Source: Chloroflexota bacterium (GTDB taxonomy: Bacteria > Chloroflexota > UBA6077). From it: DNA of 39,503 nucleotides. Under the pieces are notes generated by a model. That model worked only from the letters and a program-made list of their open reading frames with translations, was not told the DNA's origin and did no database searches. Of this stretch, positions 1 to 7,338 are shown one piece after another. Location of the stretch: positions 1 through 39,503 of the forward strand of contig JAJZQR010000010.1 of assembly GCA_021806765.1 (NCBI GenBank), given 5' to 3'. The position numbers and the translations under genes are program-made. The stretch's first letter is position 1, and each line of letters opens with the position of its first letter.

Positions 1-387
1 GGTATCGCCCGCTGGATACAGCCCTATCCAGTCCTTGGCGGTGGGGTTGGGGATGTTGGCCCAGGTCACCGTCACGGAGTCGCCCGCCACTACTGAGGTG
101 GGGCTCGCGCTCAGGCTGGGCGCTGGAACCCCGGTGGGAGTGCTGGTGGCCGTTGCCACCGTCGTAGCCGTGGCTGTCGGCACGGTCGTCGCCGTGGAGG
201 TAGCCGTGACCGTTGGCTCCGTCGTCGCGGTGGCGGTCGGTTCCGTCGTAGCCGTGGCTGTGGCGACGATGGTCGCGGTCGCCGTCGGCGTGGGGGTGGA
301 TGTCTCCTGGGCGTGAGCCAGAATGGGCGTAAGGAGCAGGAGGGTGGTGACCAGGATGACTATGGCCCCTTTGCTGCTGTTGCTCAC
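1..387 (-). CDS. Secreted Thr/Ala/Pro-rich protein, 5' part only
   Basis: Reading the minus strand from GTG at 387 gives 129 codons with no stop before the window edge, so the 3' end is missing. AAGGAG lies 9 nt upstream. Residues 1-27 form a signal peptide (hydrophobic IVILVTTLLLLTPILAHA, likely cut near AHA-QE). Residues 30-80 are a linker of TATAT, TEPT and TATTVP units, typical of extracellular linkers in Chloroflexota. The last 45 residues begin an Ig/fibronectin-like beta domain (SVTVTWANI, then DWIGLYPAGD), a pattern I associate with N-terminal domains of secreted calcineurin-type phosphatases; the catalytic part, if any, is outside the window. An open plus-strand frame over the same bases is only the antisense of the Thr-rich linker. 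Confidence 0.72.
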   Translation of the reverse strand, partial: MSNSSKGAIVILVTTLLLLTPILAHAQETSTPTPTATATIVATATATTEPTATATTEPTVTATSTATTVPTATATTVATATSTPTGVPAPSLSASPTSVVAGDSVTVTWANIPNPTAKDWIGLYPAGDT

Positions 388-567
388 GTTTCCGCTCTCC
401 TTCAGTTGATGGTGGATCTCGAGTGCGCGCTCAAGTTGATGAACGAGGCGGCCGGGGATTTGTTACGAGGGGATCCGTTAGCGATCGGCGATCGGCCATC
501 AGCAGGGGACTGATCGGGGAATCCGCTGAAGCGAGAGGGGTGTGCCGCCTGGCGGCCGCCCGGGAGT

Positions 568-592
568 TGACGGCTGATAGCTGACGGCTATC
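568..592. repeat. Heptamer array at the dnaE2 3' end
   Basis: On the minus strand this reads TAGCCGT-CAGCTAT-CAGCCGT-CA, three heptamers of the CAGNNNY family. The first TAG is the stop codon of dnaE2 (590-588). The 388-587 spacer also holds GCGATCG twice near 482-496 and no gene that I can see. Confidence 0.6.
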
Positions 593-3500
593 TCCGGTGG
601 GGCCTCTTGCTGTTGCCGGCGGTGGTCATGGCCGTCTCCGGTAGGGAAGAGATCTTCCTCCCCATCAGGCTGGTCACCCGGTCCTGTTTCTGGAGCACCC
701 CCTCGATCAGCACGATCTGGTTGCTTTGGAGCACCCGGCGAAAGCGCTGGTACACCTGGGGCCTCAGGATGACGTTGGCGAGGCCGGTCTCGTCCTCCAG
801 GGTGAGGAAAACGTGGCCTTTGGCGGTAGGAGGGGCCTGCTCGCACACCACCAGCCCTCCCACCCGTATCACCAGGTTCTTGGGGAGTTGGGCCATCCGG
901 CCGCAGGGGACGGTGCCGATGTCCTCCAGGAACCCCCGGAACAGTTCCACGGCGTGGTGGCCCGGCGACATCCCCAGGAGGGAGTACTCGGCCGCCGTCG
1001 CCTCGTACAGGGTCGGCGCTGGTAGGTCGGGTGGTGGGGGATCCTCCAGGGGCAGGGGTGAGTGATGAGTGATGAGTGATGAGTGATGACCGTAGGGCAG
1101 GGGCTTGTCCCCTGCCGGCAACCCCGCCTCCCACAGCATCGCCCGCCGGGGGCGGTCGAAGCAGTCCATGGCCCCCACGGCGATCAGGTTCTCCACGGCC
1201 TCACGGGAGAGTCGGGTGCGGCGCAGGAAGTCCCGCAGCGATCGGTAGGGGCCGTGCTGCCGCTCCTCCTCCAGCCGCTGCAGAGCAGCCTCCCCCAGAC
1301 CATGGACGTAGCTGAAGCCGAGCCGGATGTTCATGTTTTCCACGGTGCACCGGGCGCGGCTGCGATTGACGTCCACCGGCAGGATCCGGATCCCGTGGCG
1401 CTTGGCGTCGTTGGCCACTACCTCGGGGGAGTAGAAGCCCATGGGCTGGTTGTTCAGGATGGCGGCGTAGAACTCCGGGGCGTAGTACCGCTTCAGATAG
1501 GCAGTGTCGTAGGCCGTCTTGGCGAAGGCGGCCGCGTGGCTCTTGCAGAAGCCGTAGGAGGCGAAGCCGGCCAGTTGCTTGAAGATTGTCTCGGCCGTCT
1601 CTAGATCCACCCCGTTGCGCTGGGCCCCCTCCAGAAAGCGAGCCTTGATCCTGGCCATCTCGGCGCCGGAGCGGTGCCTGTTCATAGCCCGCCGGAAGAG
1701 GTCCGCCTCCCCCGGGGTGAACCCCGCCGTCGCCACGGCCACCCGGATCACCTGCTCCTGGAACAGCACCACCCCCAGGGTCTCCGCCAGGATCGGCTCC
1801 AGGCTGGGGTGGAGGTAGGTCACCTCCTCCATCCCCTGGCGGCGGCGCAGGTAGGGGTGCACCATGTTCCCCTGGAGGGGACCCGGGCGGATGATGGAGA
1901 TCTCCACGATCAGGTCCTCGATGGAGCGGGGCTGCATCTTGGGCAGGGTCTGGCTCTGGGCCCGACTCTCCACCTGGAACACCCCGATGTTGTCGGGCTC
2001 GCACAGCATGTCGTAGACGGCCGGGTCGTCCAGGGATATCCGGTCCAGATCCAGAGCTATCCCCCGGCTCTCCCGGATCATCACCTGGGCGTCGTGGATC
2101 ACCGAGAGGGTGCGCAGCCCCAGCAGGTCCATCTTGATCAGCCCCATATCCTCCACGTCGTCTTTGTTGAACTGGACCACCACCCGGCCGAGGGCCGTCG
2201 CCCTCTCCAGGGGGGCGATCTCCACCAGGGGGGTGGCGGTGATCAGCATCCCCCCCACGTGGATGCTCAGGTGCCTGGGGAACCCCTCGATCTGCCGGCA
2301 GAAGTCCAGCAACTGCCGCCAGCTCTCCTCCTCCCCCAGCCCCTGGGGCATAAAGGAGTGCTGAGTGCTGAGTGCTGAGTGCTGAGGTGGGGAGGAGCCG
2401 GCTCCTGCCGGCGATTCCGCTGCCGCCTGGCCTTGCTGCTGGCTCTGGCGGCAGGGGACAAGCCCCTGCCCTACATTTTGGGTTTTACCCTCGCGTACAG
2501 CTTCGTCGGTCGTGAGGGCATCCATCTCCGCCTCCAGCTGCGAGGGCGAGTGGCGGTTGACGGCCTTGGCGAAGCGGTCCAACAGCTCCTGGGGCAGTCC
2601 CATCGCCTTTCCCACCTCCCGCAGGGCGTTGCGGGCTCGGTAGGTGACCACGTTGCACACCATGGCGGTGTGCTGCTGTCCGTACTTCTGGTAGACGTAC
2701 TGGAGGATCTGCTCCCGGTGGTTGGTGGAGAAGTCGATGTCGATGTCGGGCATCCCCGTCATCTCCTCACTCAGGAAGCGCTCGAAGAGGAGATTGTGGC
2801 GGAGAGGGTCCACCTTGGTGATCCCCAGGACGTAAGCTACCAGGGAGTCGGCGGCAGATCCCCGACCCTGGCCGGGGATCCCCTGCTCCCGAGCGTAACG
2901 CATGATGTCCCACACGATCAGAAAGTACTCGGCCAGCCCCGTTTTCTGGATCACCTCCAGCTCGTGGGCCAGCTGTTTGGAGACGGCAGGGGTGATGGGC
3001 CGGTACAGCTCCCTGGCCCCCTCGTGGCACAGCCGGTAGAGGTAGCTGAAGGGGGTCTCCTCCTCCGGCACCTGGAAGCCGGGGAAGCGGTAGCCCTTGA
3101 AGTTGAGATCCACGTCGCACTGGCCGGCGATGACCCGACTGTTGGCGACGGCCCCCGGGTAGCGGCGGAAGATGGCGGCCATCTGCCGGCCCGACTTCAG
3201 GTGGTATTCGGAGTTGGGGCGGCGCAGGCCAGCGGAGACGTCCAGGGTCGCCCGGTGCTTGATGCATACCAGGATGTCCTGGAGGCGGTGGCCCTCCCGG
3301 GCGGCGTAGTGGACGTCGTTGGTGGCCACGCACCCCACCCCTAGCCGGGCGGCCAGATCGGCCAGTTCGTCGCACAGCCAGTCGTCCTCAGGCTGCAGGT
3401 GGTGCTGTAGCTCTATCCAGAAGCTCTCGGCACCGAAGATTCGGAGCAGATCCTCGGCCGCCCTCCAGGCCCGACTCCGGCTGCCCGTCAGCAGTTGGCG

Positions 3501-3974
3501 GGCCACCTCTCCCTGGCGACACCCCGAGAGGCAGATCAGACCGGCCGAGTGCTCCGCCAGGGTGGAGGGCGCCAGGGCCGCGTGGTTCTTGCCGTGGGCG
3601 AGCTGGGCGGCGCTGATCAAACGGCAGAGGTTGGCGTACCCCTGCCGGTCCCGAGCCAGCAGGGTCAGGTGGCTACCCCCCTCCAGGGTGACCTCCGCCC
3701 CGACGATGGCCCGTATCCCCTCCTGGAGGGCCACCTGCCAGAAGCGGACGGCCCCGTACAGCCCGTCGTGGTCGGTGATGGCCAGGGCCTCCATCCCCAG
3801 TTCCCTGGCCCGGGCCACAAGATCCTCTGGATGAGAGGCCCCGTCCAGCATGGAGTAGTTGCTGTGGCAGTGCAGCTCGACGTAATCCGAGTGATGAGTG
3901 ATGAGTGATGAGTGATGAGTGGCCAACCCCGCAGGGGTCGGAGACGCCGCCGGCCCGCGGCTTTCCTCAGGCAT
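588..3974 (-). CDS. dnaE2: Error-prone DNA polymerase III alpha, DnaE2/ImuC type
   Basis: C-family polymerase of 1128 aa, expected to do mutagenic translesion synthesis with ImuA and ImuB during the SOS response. An N-terminal PHP domain (ELHCHSNYSMLDGAS, ITDHDGLYG) starts near residue 32. The palm catalytic motif MPDIDIDF is present, followed by KMDLLGLRTLSVI, a helix-hairpin-helix region (SYVHGLGEAAL) and an OB fold at the C-terminus. PVDVNRS and ITDHDGLYG are signatures I associate with DnaE2 rather than replicative DnaE1. ATG overlaps the imuB stop (ATGCCTGA), indicating translational coupling. Three low-complexity insertions derived from DNA repeats are in frame: residues ~18-29 (LITHHS), ~490-540 (VGQGLVPCRQ to LSTQHS) and ~950-972 (GDKPLPY, LITHHS). 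All lie between conserved blocks, so the enzyme is probably intact. Confidence 0.93.
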   Translation of the reverse strand: MPEESRGPAASPTPAGLATHHSSLITHHSDYVELHCHSNYSMLDGASHPEDLVARARELGMEALAITDHDGLYGAVRFWQVALQEGIRAIVGAEVTLEGGSHLTLLARDRQGYANLCRLISAAQLAHGKNHAALAPSTLAEHSAGLICLSGCRQGEVARQLLTGSRSRAWRAAEDLLRIFGAESFWIELQHHLQPEDDWLCDELADLAARLGVGCVATNDVHYAAREGHRLQDILVCIKHRATLDVSAGLRRPNSEYHLKSGRQMAAIFRRYPGAVANSRVIAGQCDVDLNFKGYRFPGFQVPEEETPFSYLYRLCHEGARELYRPITPAVSKQLAHELEVIQKTGLAEYFLIVWDIMRYAREQGIPGQGRGSAADSLVAYVLGITKVDPLRHNLLFERFLSEEMTGMPDIDIDFSTNHREQILQYVYQKYGQQHTAMVCNVVTYRARNALREVGKAMGLPQELLDRFAKAVNRHSPSQLEAEMDALTTDEAVREGKTQNVGQGLVPCRQSQQQGQAAAESPAGAGSSPPQHSALSTQHSFMPQGLGEEESWRQLLDFCRQIEGFPRHLSIHVGGMLITATPLVEIAPLERATALGRVVVQFNKDDVEDMGLIKMDLLGLRTLSVIHDAQVMIRESRGIALDLDRISLDDPAVYDMLCEPDNIGVFQVESRAQSQTLPKMQPRSIEDLIVEISIIRPGPLQGNMVHPYLRRRQGMEEVTYLHPSLEPILAETLGVVLFQEQVIRVAVATAGFTPGEADLFRRAMNRHRSGAEMARIKARFLEGAQRNGVDLETAETIFKQLAGFASYGFCKSHAAAFAKTAYDTAYLKRYYAPEFYAAILNNQPMGFYSPEVVANDAKRHGIRILPVDVNRSRARCTVENMNIRLGFSYVHGLGEAALQRLEEERQHGPYRSLRDFLRRTRLSREAVENLIAVGAMDCFDRPRRAMLWEAGLPAGDKPLPYGHHSSLITHHSPLPLEDPPPPDLPAPTLYEATAAEYSLLGMSPGHHAVELFRGFLEDIGTVPCGRMAQLPKNLVIRVGGLVVCEQAPPTAKGHVFLTLEDETGLANVILRPQVYQRFRRVLQSNQIVLIEGVLQKQDRVTSLMGRKISSLPETAMTTAGNSKRPHRR
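1060..1118. repeat. GAGTGAT x4 plus GTAG palindrome inside dnaE2
   Basis: Four exact GAGTGAT heptamers (1060-1087) are followed at 1092 by GTAGGGCAGGGG-CTTG-TCCCCTGCC, a palindrome also found at 2449-2474 and 10981-11006. The composite is read in frame by dnaE2 as GDKPLPY then HHSSLITHHS. Confidence 0.9.
2356..2474. repeat. GAGTGCT x4 plus palindromes inside dnaE2
   Basis: Four exact GAGTGCT heptamers (2356-2383), a GAGCCGGCTC palindrome near 2395-2413 and an inverted copy of the GTAGGGCAGGGG palindrome (2449-2474). Read in frame by dnaE2; this ~120 bp accounts for an insertion of about 45 residues between conserved polymerase blocks. Confidence 0.88.
3889..3920. repeat. GAGTGAT x4 near dnaE2 N-terminus
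   Basis: Four GAGTGAT units and a partial fifth. On the coding (minus) strand they read ATCACTC and translate as the cyclic heptapeptide ITHHSSL just before the PHP domain. Confidence 0.9.
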
Positions 3975-5580
3975 AGATCCGCTCCATGAACCAGGAAGGG
4001 GGTTGGGGGGTTAGGTCTCTATACACCACGCACAGTTGCCCGCTCTCGGTGATCAGCCGGAAGTAGTCCCTGTAGACCTCGCGTCGCCACCACTCCTCTC
4101 GCACCCGCCACCGGTTGCACACCTCCCTCACCGGCTCCTGACGACCCGCCAGGAAGAGGACTGCCGGCCACCCGATCTCGTCGACCATCACCCGCAACGG
4201 GACCGCTGCGACCTTCTCCCCCTCCACCTCTGCCAGGGGGCGGATGGCTTCCTCCCCGAACTGCTCCTCGGCCCGCTGCAAGGCCCGCCGCACTTTCTGA
4301 AGGTTGCCGGCCCGGCTGCGGAACAGCCCCAGCTGCTCCTCCCCCCGGCTACCGAAGCCGGAGAGGGAGAGGCGGAGGGAGGAGATGCGGTCCCTCTCTC
4401 CCCGGCCCTCTCCCCCACAAGGGGGGAGAGGGAGATCTGGAAGCCCCTCCCTCCTCGTGGGGGAGGGGTTGGGGAGAGGGGCGATTCTTCCCAGCAGCCT
4501 CCCCACAGCCCGCATCAACTCCCCGGCCTCGTCCGTGGGCTCGTGGAGGGTGGTGGCGAGCCGGACCGACTGACCGCCAGAGAAGCCCAACTGGAGGACC
4601 ACCTCCCGGCAGGCCAGGTATTCGGACCTCATCCGGATCGATAGCCTCTCGATCAAGGCAGAGGCGGTTGAGAACAGGAGGCCGGCCTGCTCGGTAGGTG
4701 GGTCGATCTCCACCACCTTCTCCAGGAGGCGAGGGGCCTCCCGGGGGACCAGCAGGGCGGCCTCTATCCCCCGGGCCAGCCGGTGGACCTCGACTCCCTC
4801 TGGCCCGAACTGCTCCCCCAGGGCGCCATCCGGCAGACCCGCCAGCTGTCCCAGGGTCCTGAGGCCCAGGAGGTCCATCCGGCGCCGCATCTCCTCCGAG
4901 CAGGGGAGCAACCCCACCGGCAAGGGGGCCAGGAAGGCGCGTTCCTTCCCCTCATTCACCACCAGAGCCGTCCCCGGCGCCGCCTGGAGGGCCGCCATCC
5001 GGGCCACGAACTTCCCGCTGCCTATTCCCACCCGGGGGCGGAGCCCCGTTCCCTCCTGCACCGCCGCCGCTATCCGTCGACCCAGCTCCCGGTCGGACCC
5101 GAAGAGCCGTTCCAACCCCTCTGCGTCCAGGTAGACGAGGACTGAGGACTGAGGACTATGGGCTGAGGAGTGCTGAGTGCTGGGTGCTGAGTGCTGAGTG
5201 CTGGGTGCTGAGTGCTGGGTGCTGGGTGCTGAGTGCGGAGTGCTGGGTGCTGAGTGCGGAGTGCTCAGTCCCCAGTCCTCAGTCCTCGTCTCGATGGTCG
5301 GGCTGAAGCCCTCCAGAACCTTCATCAACCGGTCGAAGGCCGCCCTGTACAGCTCCTCCTCCACCGGGAGGAAGACGGCCTCCGGACAGAGCCCCCGGGC
5401 CTGGCGGAGGGGCATCCCCTTGGCCACACCATAGGCGGCTGCCTCAGGGGAGCGGCTGCGCACCCTCTTGCGCTCGTGGGGCAGCCCCCCGACCACCACC
5501 GGCTGGCCGGCCAGCTCGGGGCGGCGGGCGAGTTCCACGGCGACCTCGAAGTCTGACACCAGGACGCAGGCGACCTTCAT
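3967..5580 (-). CDS. imuB: ImuB-like inactive Y-family polymerase subunit
   Basis: Y-family (DinB-like) protein, 537 aa from ATG 5580. In the known mutasome ImuB bridges DnaE2 to the sliding clamp and has no polymerase activity. The fold is recognisable: VSDFEVAVELARRPEL, then VLVYLDAEGLERLFGSD, VGIGSGKFVARMAA, the helix-hairpin-helix LLGLRTLGQLAGLPDGAL, and the C-terminal RWRVREEWWRREVYRDYF common in ImuB. The DMDAFF and S-x-DE acidic motifs of active enzymes are replaced (SDFEVA; VLVY before LDAEG), so it is probably non-catalytic. A ~50-residue heptamer-encoded insertion (~98-148) sits where the active-site motif would be; a second repeat insertion is at ~367-398. AGGTGG 5 nt upstream supports ATG 5580; an in-frame GTG at 5589 lacks a binding site. 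First gene of an SOS operon with dnaE2. Confidence 0.88.
   Translation of the reverse strand: MKVACVLVSDFEVAVELARRPELAGQPVVVGGLPHERKRVRSRSPEAAAYGVAKGMPLRQARGLCPEAVFLPVEEELYRAAFDRLMKVLEGFSPTIETRTEDWGLSTPHSAPSTPHSAPSTQHSAPSTQHSAPSTQHSSAHSPQSSVLVYLDAEGLERLFGSDRELGRRIAAAVQEGTGLRPRVGIGSGKFVARMAALQAAPGTALVVNEGKERAFLAPLPVGLLPCSEEMRRRMDLLGLRTLGQLAGLPDGALGEQFGPEGVEVHRLARGIEAALLVPREAPRLLEKVVEIDPPTEQAGLLFSTASALIERLSIRMRSEYLACREVVLQLGFSGGQSVRLATTLHEPTDEAGELMRAVGRLLGRIAPLPNPSPTRREGLPDLPLPPCGGEGRGERDRISSLRLSLSGFGSRGEEQLGLFRSRAGNLQKVRRALQRAEEQFGEEAIRPLAEVEGEKVAAVPLRVMVDEIGWPAVLFLAGRQEPVREVCNRWRVREEWWRREVYRDYFRLITESGQLCVVYRDLTPQPPSWFMERIYA
4385..4480. repeat. CT/GA-rich palindromic repeat inside imuB
   Basis: CCCTCTCCCC-type arms around AAGGGGGGAGAGGG and CTCGTGGGGGAGGGG form a palindromic dispersed repeat read in frame as PLPNPSPTRREG and LPPCGGEGRGE. 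Related CCCTCTCC/GGGGTGAGGG sequence occurs at 34485-34522 and 20514-20538. Confidence 0.75.
5138..5287. repeat. 150-bp heptamer element inside imuB
   Basis: The element is GAGGACT x3, then about 13 GAGTGCT/GGGTGCT-type units, then AGTCCYC x3, so its ends are inverted repeats of each other. On the minus strand it is stop-free and encodes repeats of APSTQHS and SPQSS. Confidence 0.9.
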
Positions 5581-5590
5581 GGGCACCACC

Positions 5591-5606
5591 TAGAACGTAT
5601 GTTCTA
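5591..5606. promoter_or_regulatory. SOS (LexA-type) operator of imuB-dnaE2
   Basis: TAGAACGTATGTTCTA contains GAAC-N4-GTTC, the operator core of Gram-positive-type LexA. It lies 11 bp upstream of imuB ATG and covers the predicted transcription start of the promoter at 5611-5639. It differs from the box at 22065-22080 by one base. Confidence 0.85.
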
Positions 5607-5610
5607 GGAG

Positions 5611-5639
5611 ATTGTGCCACTGGCCTCCGGGGGTGTCAA
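5611..5639 (-). promoter_or_regulatory. Sigma70-type promoter of imuB-dnaE2
   Basis: On the minus strand TTGACA (5639-5634), a 17-bp spacer and CACAAT (5616-5611). The start site would fall near 5604, inside the SOS operator, so a bound repressor would block initiation. Confidence 0.75.
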
Positions 5640-5677
5640 GAACTTTGTTCCCGAATCTCGAACTCATCGGAGGGAAG

Positions 5678-6238
5678 GTGCCGAAGGAAACGATCACCGA
5701 TCTCGAGTACGCCCTGCTGGGACTGCTGAGCGCCGCCCCCATGTCGGGCTACGATCTGAAGAAGGCCTTCGCCACGGCCCTCTCCCGCTTCAGCTCCAGC
5801 TCCGGCGGCCTCTACCCGGCCCTGAGACGGCTGGAGCAGCGAGGGCTGCTGGTTGCCCGCATCGAGAGGGAGGGCGAGCTGCGGGCCCGGCGGCTCTACC
5901 GGCTCACCGAAGCCGGGACTGCCGCCCTGGACGCATGGATCAGACAGCCCATCGACCAGGAGATGGTTGCCCGCAGGCTGGACCTGGTGCTGTTGCGCTT
6001 CGTGTTCCTGGAAGGGCGGGGCACTCGAGCCGAGGCTATCGCCTTTCTGGAGCAGCTCAAACACCAAGTCGTTCACTACCTGAGTCGTCTGGAGGCTCAG
6101 ATGGAGTCGCTCAAAGCTGTGGCGACCCTGCATCAGCGGCTGGCCGCCCAAAACGGGGTGGAAGGCTACCGCCGCCAGTTGGAGTGGGTCGAGTACGCCC
6201 TGGCCGAGTTGCGCTCGGCGGAAAGGAAGCCATCGTGA
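5678..6238 (+). CDS. PadR-family transcriptional regulator
   Basis: Small winged-helix regulator, 186 aa from GTG 5678 (GGAGGG upstream, spacing only 3 nt). The N-terminal domain shows the PadR pattern LEYALLGLLSAAPMSGYDL followed by SSGGLYPALRRLEQRGLL and RRLYRLTEAGTAAL. The C-terminal half is the helical dimerisation arm (LEQLKHQVVHYLSRLEAQ) of PadR/Vir proteins. The stop overlaps the GTG of the next gene (GTGA), so the two are cotranscribed; PadR regulators often control a neighbouring membrane protein. It diverges from imuB and its upstream region contains the SOS box, but I see no clear plus-strand promoter. A TTG at 5612 could extend the N-terminus, though the family normally starts just before the winged helix. 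Confidence 0.85.
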   Translation: MPKETITDLEYALLGLLSAAPMSGYDLKKAFATALSRFSSSSGGLYPALRRLEQRGLLVARIEREGELRARRLYRLTEAGTAALDAWIRQPIDQEMVARRLDLVLLRFVFLEGRGTRAEAIAFLEQLKHQVVHYLSRLEAQMESLKAVATLHQRLAAQNGVEGYRRQLEWVEYALAELRSAERKPS

Positions 6239-7134
6239 AGACCGCTGTCATCCTCTCGCTGAAACTGGCCCTGCTGACCCTCATCCTCTTCGTCTTCTTC
6301 TCTGTGGGGTCGGCGGTGACCGGGCTGGGAGGCTCCATCCCAGTTGACGACCCGCCGGCCTCGATGCGGGCCCTGCTGGCCGTCTGCTTCCTGGACACTC
6401 TCGCTCTCAGCTACCCCATCCTCCGCTCCAGGTGGAACGGGTGGCCGCTCGTAGTATCGCTCGCCCTTCTCTTCTTCGGGGTGATGACCTTCCTGTCCCA
6501 GATCGAAACCGTCGTGTTCCTCGAGCAGTTGGTGAGCAGAGTGTCCCCCGACCTCGTTCCCAAGCTGCTGGTCCAGGGGGTCATAGTCGCCGTCCTCTTC
6601 TCCCCCCTGGCCGTCCTGGTTCACGGCAAGATGAGGAGGACCAAAGAGATGTCGACGCCCAACCCCCGGCTGGTCATGCCCTGGAGCGAGTGGGCCTGGA
6701 AGCTTCCCTCCGTCGCCATCGCCTACTACCTGATCTATATGTCCTTCGGGATGTTCGTCTTCATCCCACTGGCGGGGCCGGCCTTCCAGCAGTTCTACGC
6801 GGGCCTTCAGATGCCCTGGTGGATGCCCCTCTTGCAGATGGGGCGGGCTATGATCTGGACTGCCCTGGCGCTGCCGGTTATCCGGATGATGAGGGGCAGA
6901 GCCTGGGAGGCCGGACTGGCCGTGGCCCTGCTCTTCTCCTTGCTGATGGGCGATCTCCTGCTGCTCCCGAACGCCATCATGCCCGACAGGATCCGGATAG
7001 GCCATCTGGTGGAGCTGCTGACCTCCAACTTCCTCTTCGGGTGGGTCGTGGTGTGGCTGCTGCACCGACACCACGCCTCCTGGCGCGATCTGTTCGGCCT
7101 GCCTTCAGCGAAGGGTGTGGTCACCGTTCAGTAG
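6235..7134 (+). CDS. Multi-pass membrane protein paired with PadR
   Basis: A 299-aa integral membrane protein starting at GTG overlapping the padR stop by 4 nt, with GGAAAGG/GGAAG upstream. Hydrophobic segments suggest about eight helices, e.g. LALLTLILFVFFSVGSAV, VVSLALLFFGVMTFL, VIVAVLFSPLAVLV, VAIAYYLIYMSFGMFVFI, LAVALLFSLLMGDLLLLP and NFLFGWVVVWLLH. I do not recognise a family and see no transport ATPase or catalytic motif. Translational coupling to the PadR regulator suggests membrane stress or drug response, but this is inference. It ends at a strong hairpin (7151-7205). Confidence 0.8.
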   Translation: MKTAVILSLKLALLTLILFVFFSVGSAVTGLGGSIPVDDPPASMRALLAVCFLDTLALSYPILRSRWNGWPLVVSLALLFFGVMTFLSQIETVVFLEQLVSRVSPDLVPKLLVQGVIVAVLFSPLAVLVHGKMRRTKEMSTPNPRLVMPWSEWAWKLPSVAIAYYLIYMSFGMFVFIPLAGPAFQQFYAGLQMPWWMPLLQMGRAMIWTALALPVIRMMRGRAWEAGLAVALLFSLLMGDLLLLPNAIMPDRIRIGHLVELLTSNFLFGWVVVWLLHRHHASWRDLFGLPSAKGVVTVQ

Positions 7135-7150
7135 GATGATCACCAGATCG

Positions 7151-7205
7151 AAGGATCGAGGCTTCAGGCGGGGTGGGAAAACCTCCATCTGAAACCTCGA
7201 TCCTT
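7151..7205. terminator. Hairpin after the membrane-protein gene
   Basis: AAGGATCGAGGCTTCAG (7151-7167) pairs with CTGAAACCTCGATCCTT (7189-7205): a 17-bp stem with one G-U pair and a 21-nt loop, 16 nt after the stop. No long U tract follows, so the terminator role is inferred. Confidence 0.55.
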
Positions 7206-7240
7206 TGGTGTCGACAACCGAGCGGCATAGGAAGAACGCT

Positions 7241-7309
7241 GTAGTAACGACTTCAGTCGTTCGTTCCCCGGCCGCGAGAAGGAGGACGAACGACTAAAGT
7301 CGTTACTAC
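7241..7309. repeat. GTAGTAACGACTTCAGTCGTT palindrome, copy 1
   Basis: Arms GTAGTAACGACTTCAGTCGT and its complement (one mismatch, CTAAAG) separated by about 20 nt, between the ends of convergent genes. Further copies at 17986 (degraded), 27562 and 38848. Confidence 0.9.
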
Positions 7310-7338
7310 GAGGCAGCGGATTCTCTGGGGATTGTGCC

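Noticed and set aside
35..316. Open plus-strand frame rich in VAVAVG repeats
   Set aside because: It is the antisense of the Thr-rich linker of the minus-strand secreted protein, which has a signal peptide and a ribosome-binding site.
5638..5650. Third SOS box (GAACTTTGTTC)
   Set aside because: The half-sites are spaced by three bases, not four, so it does not fit the operator geometry.
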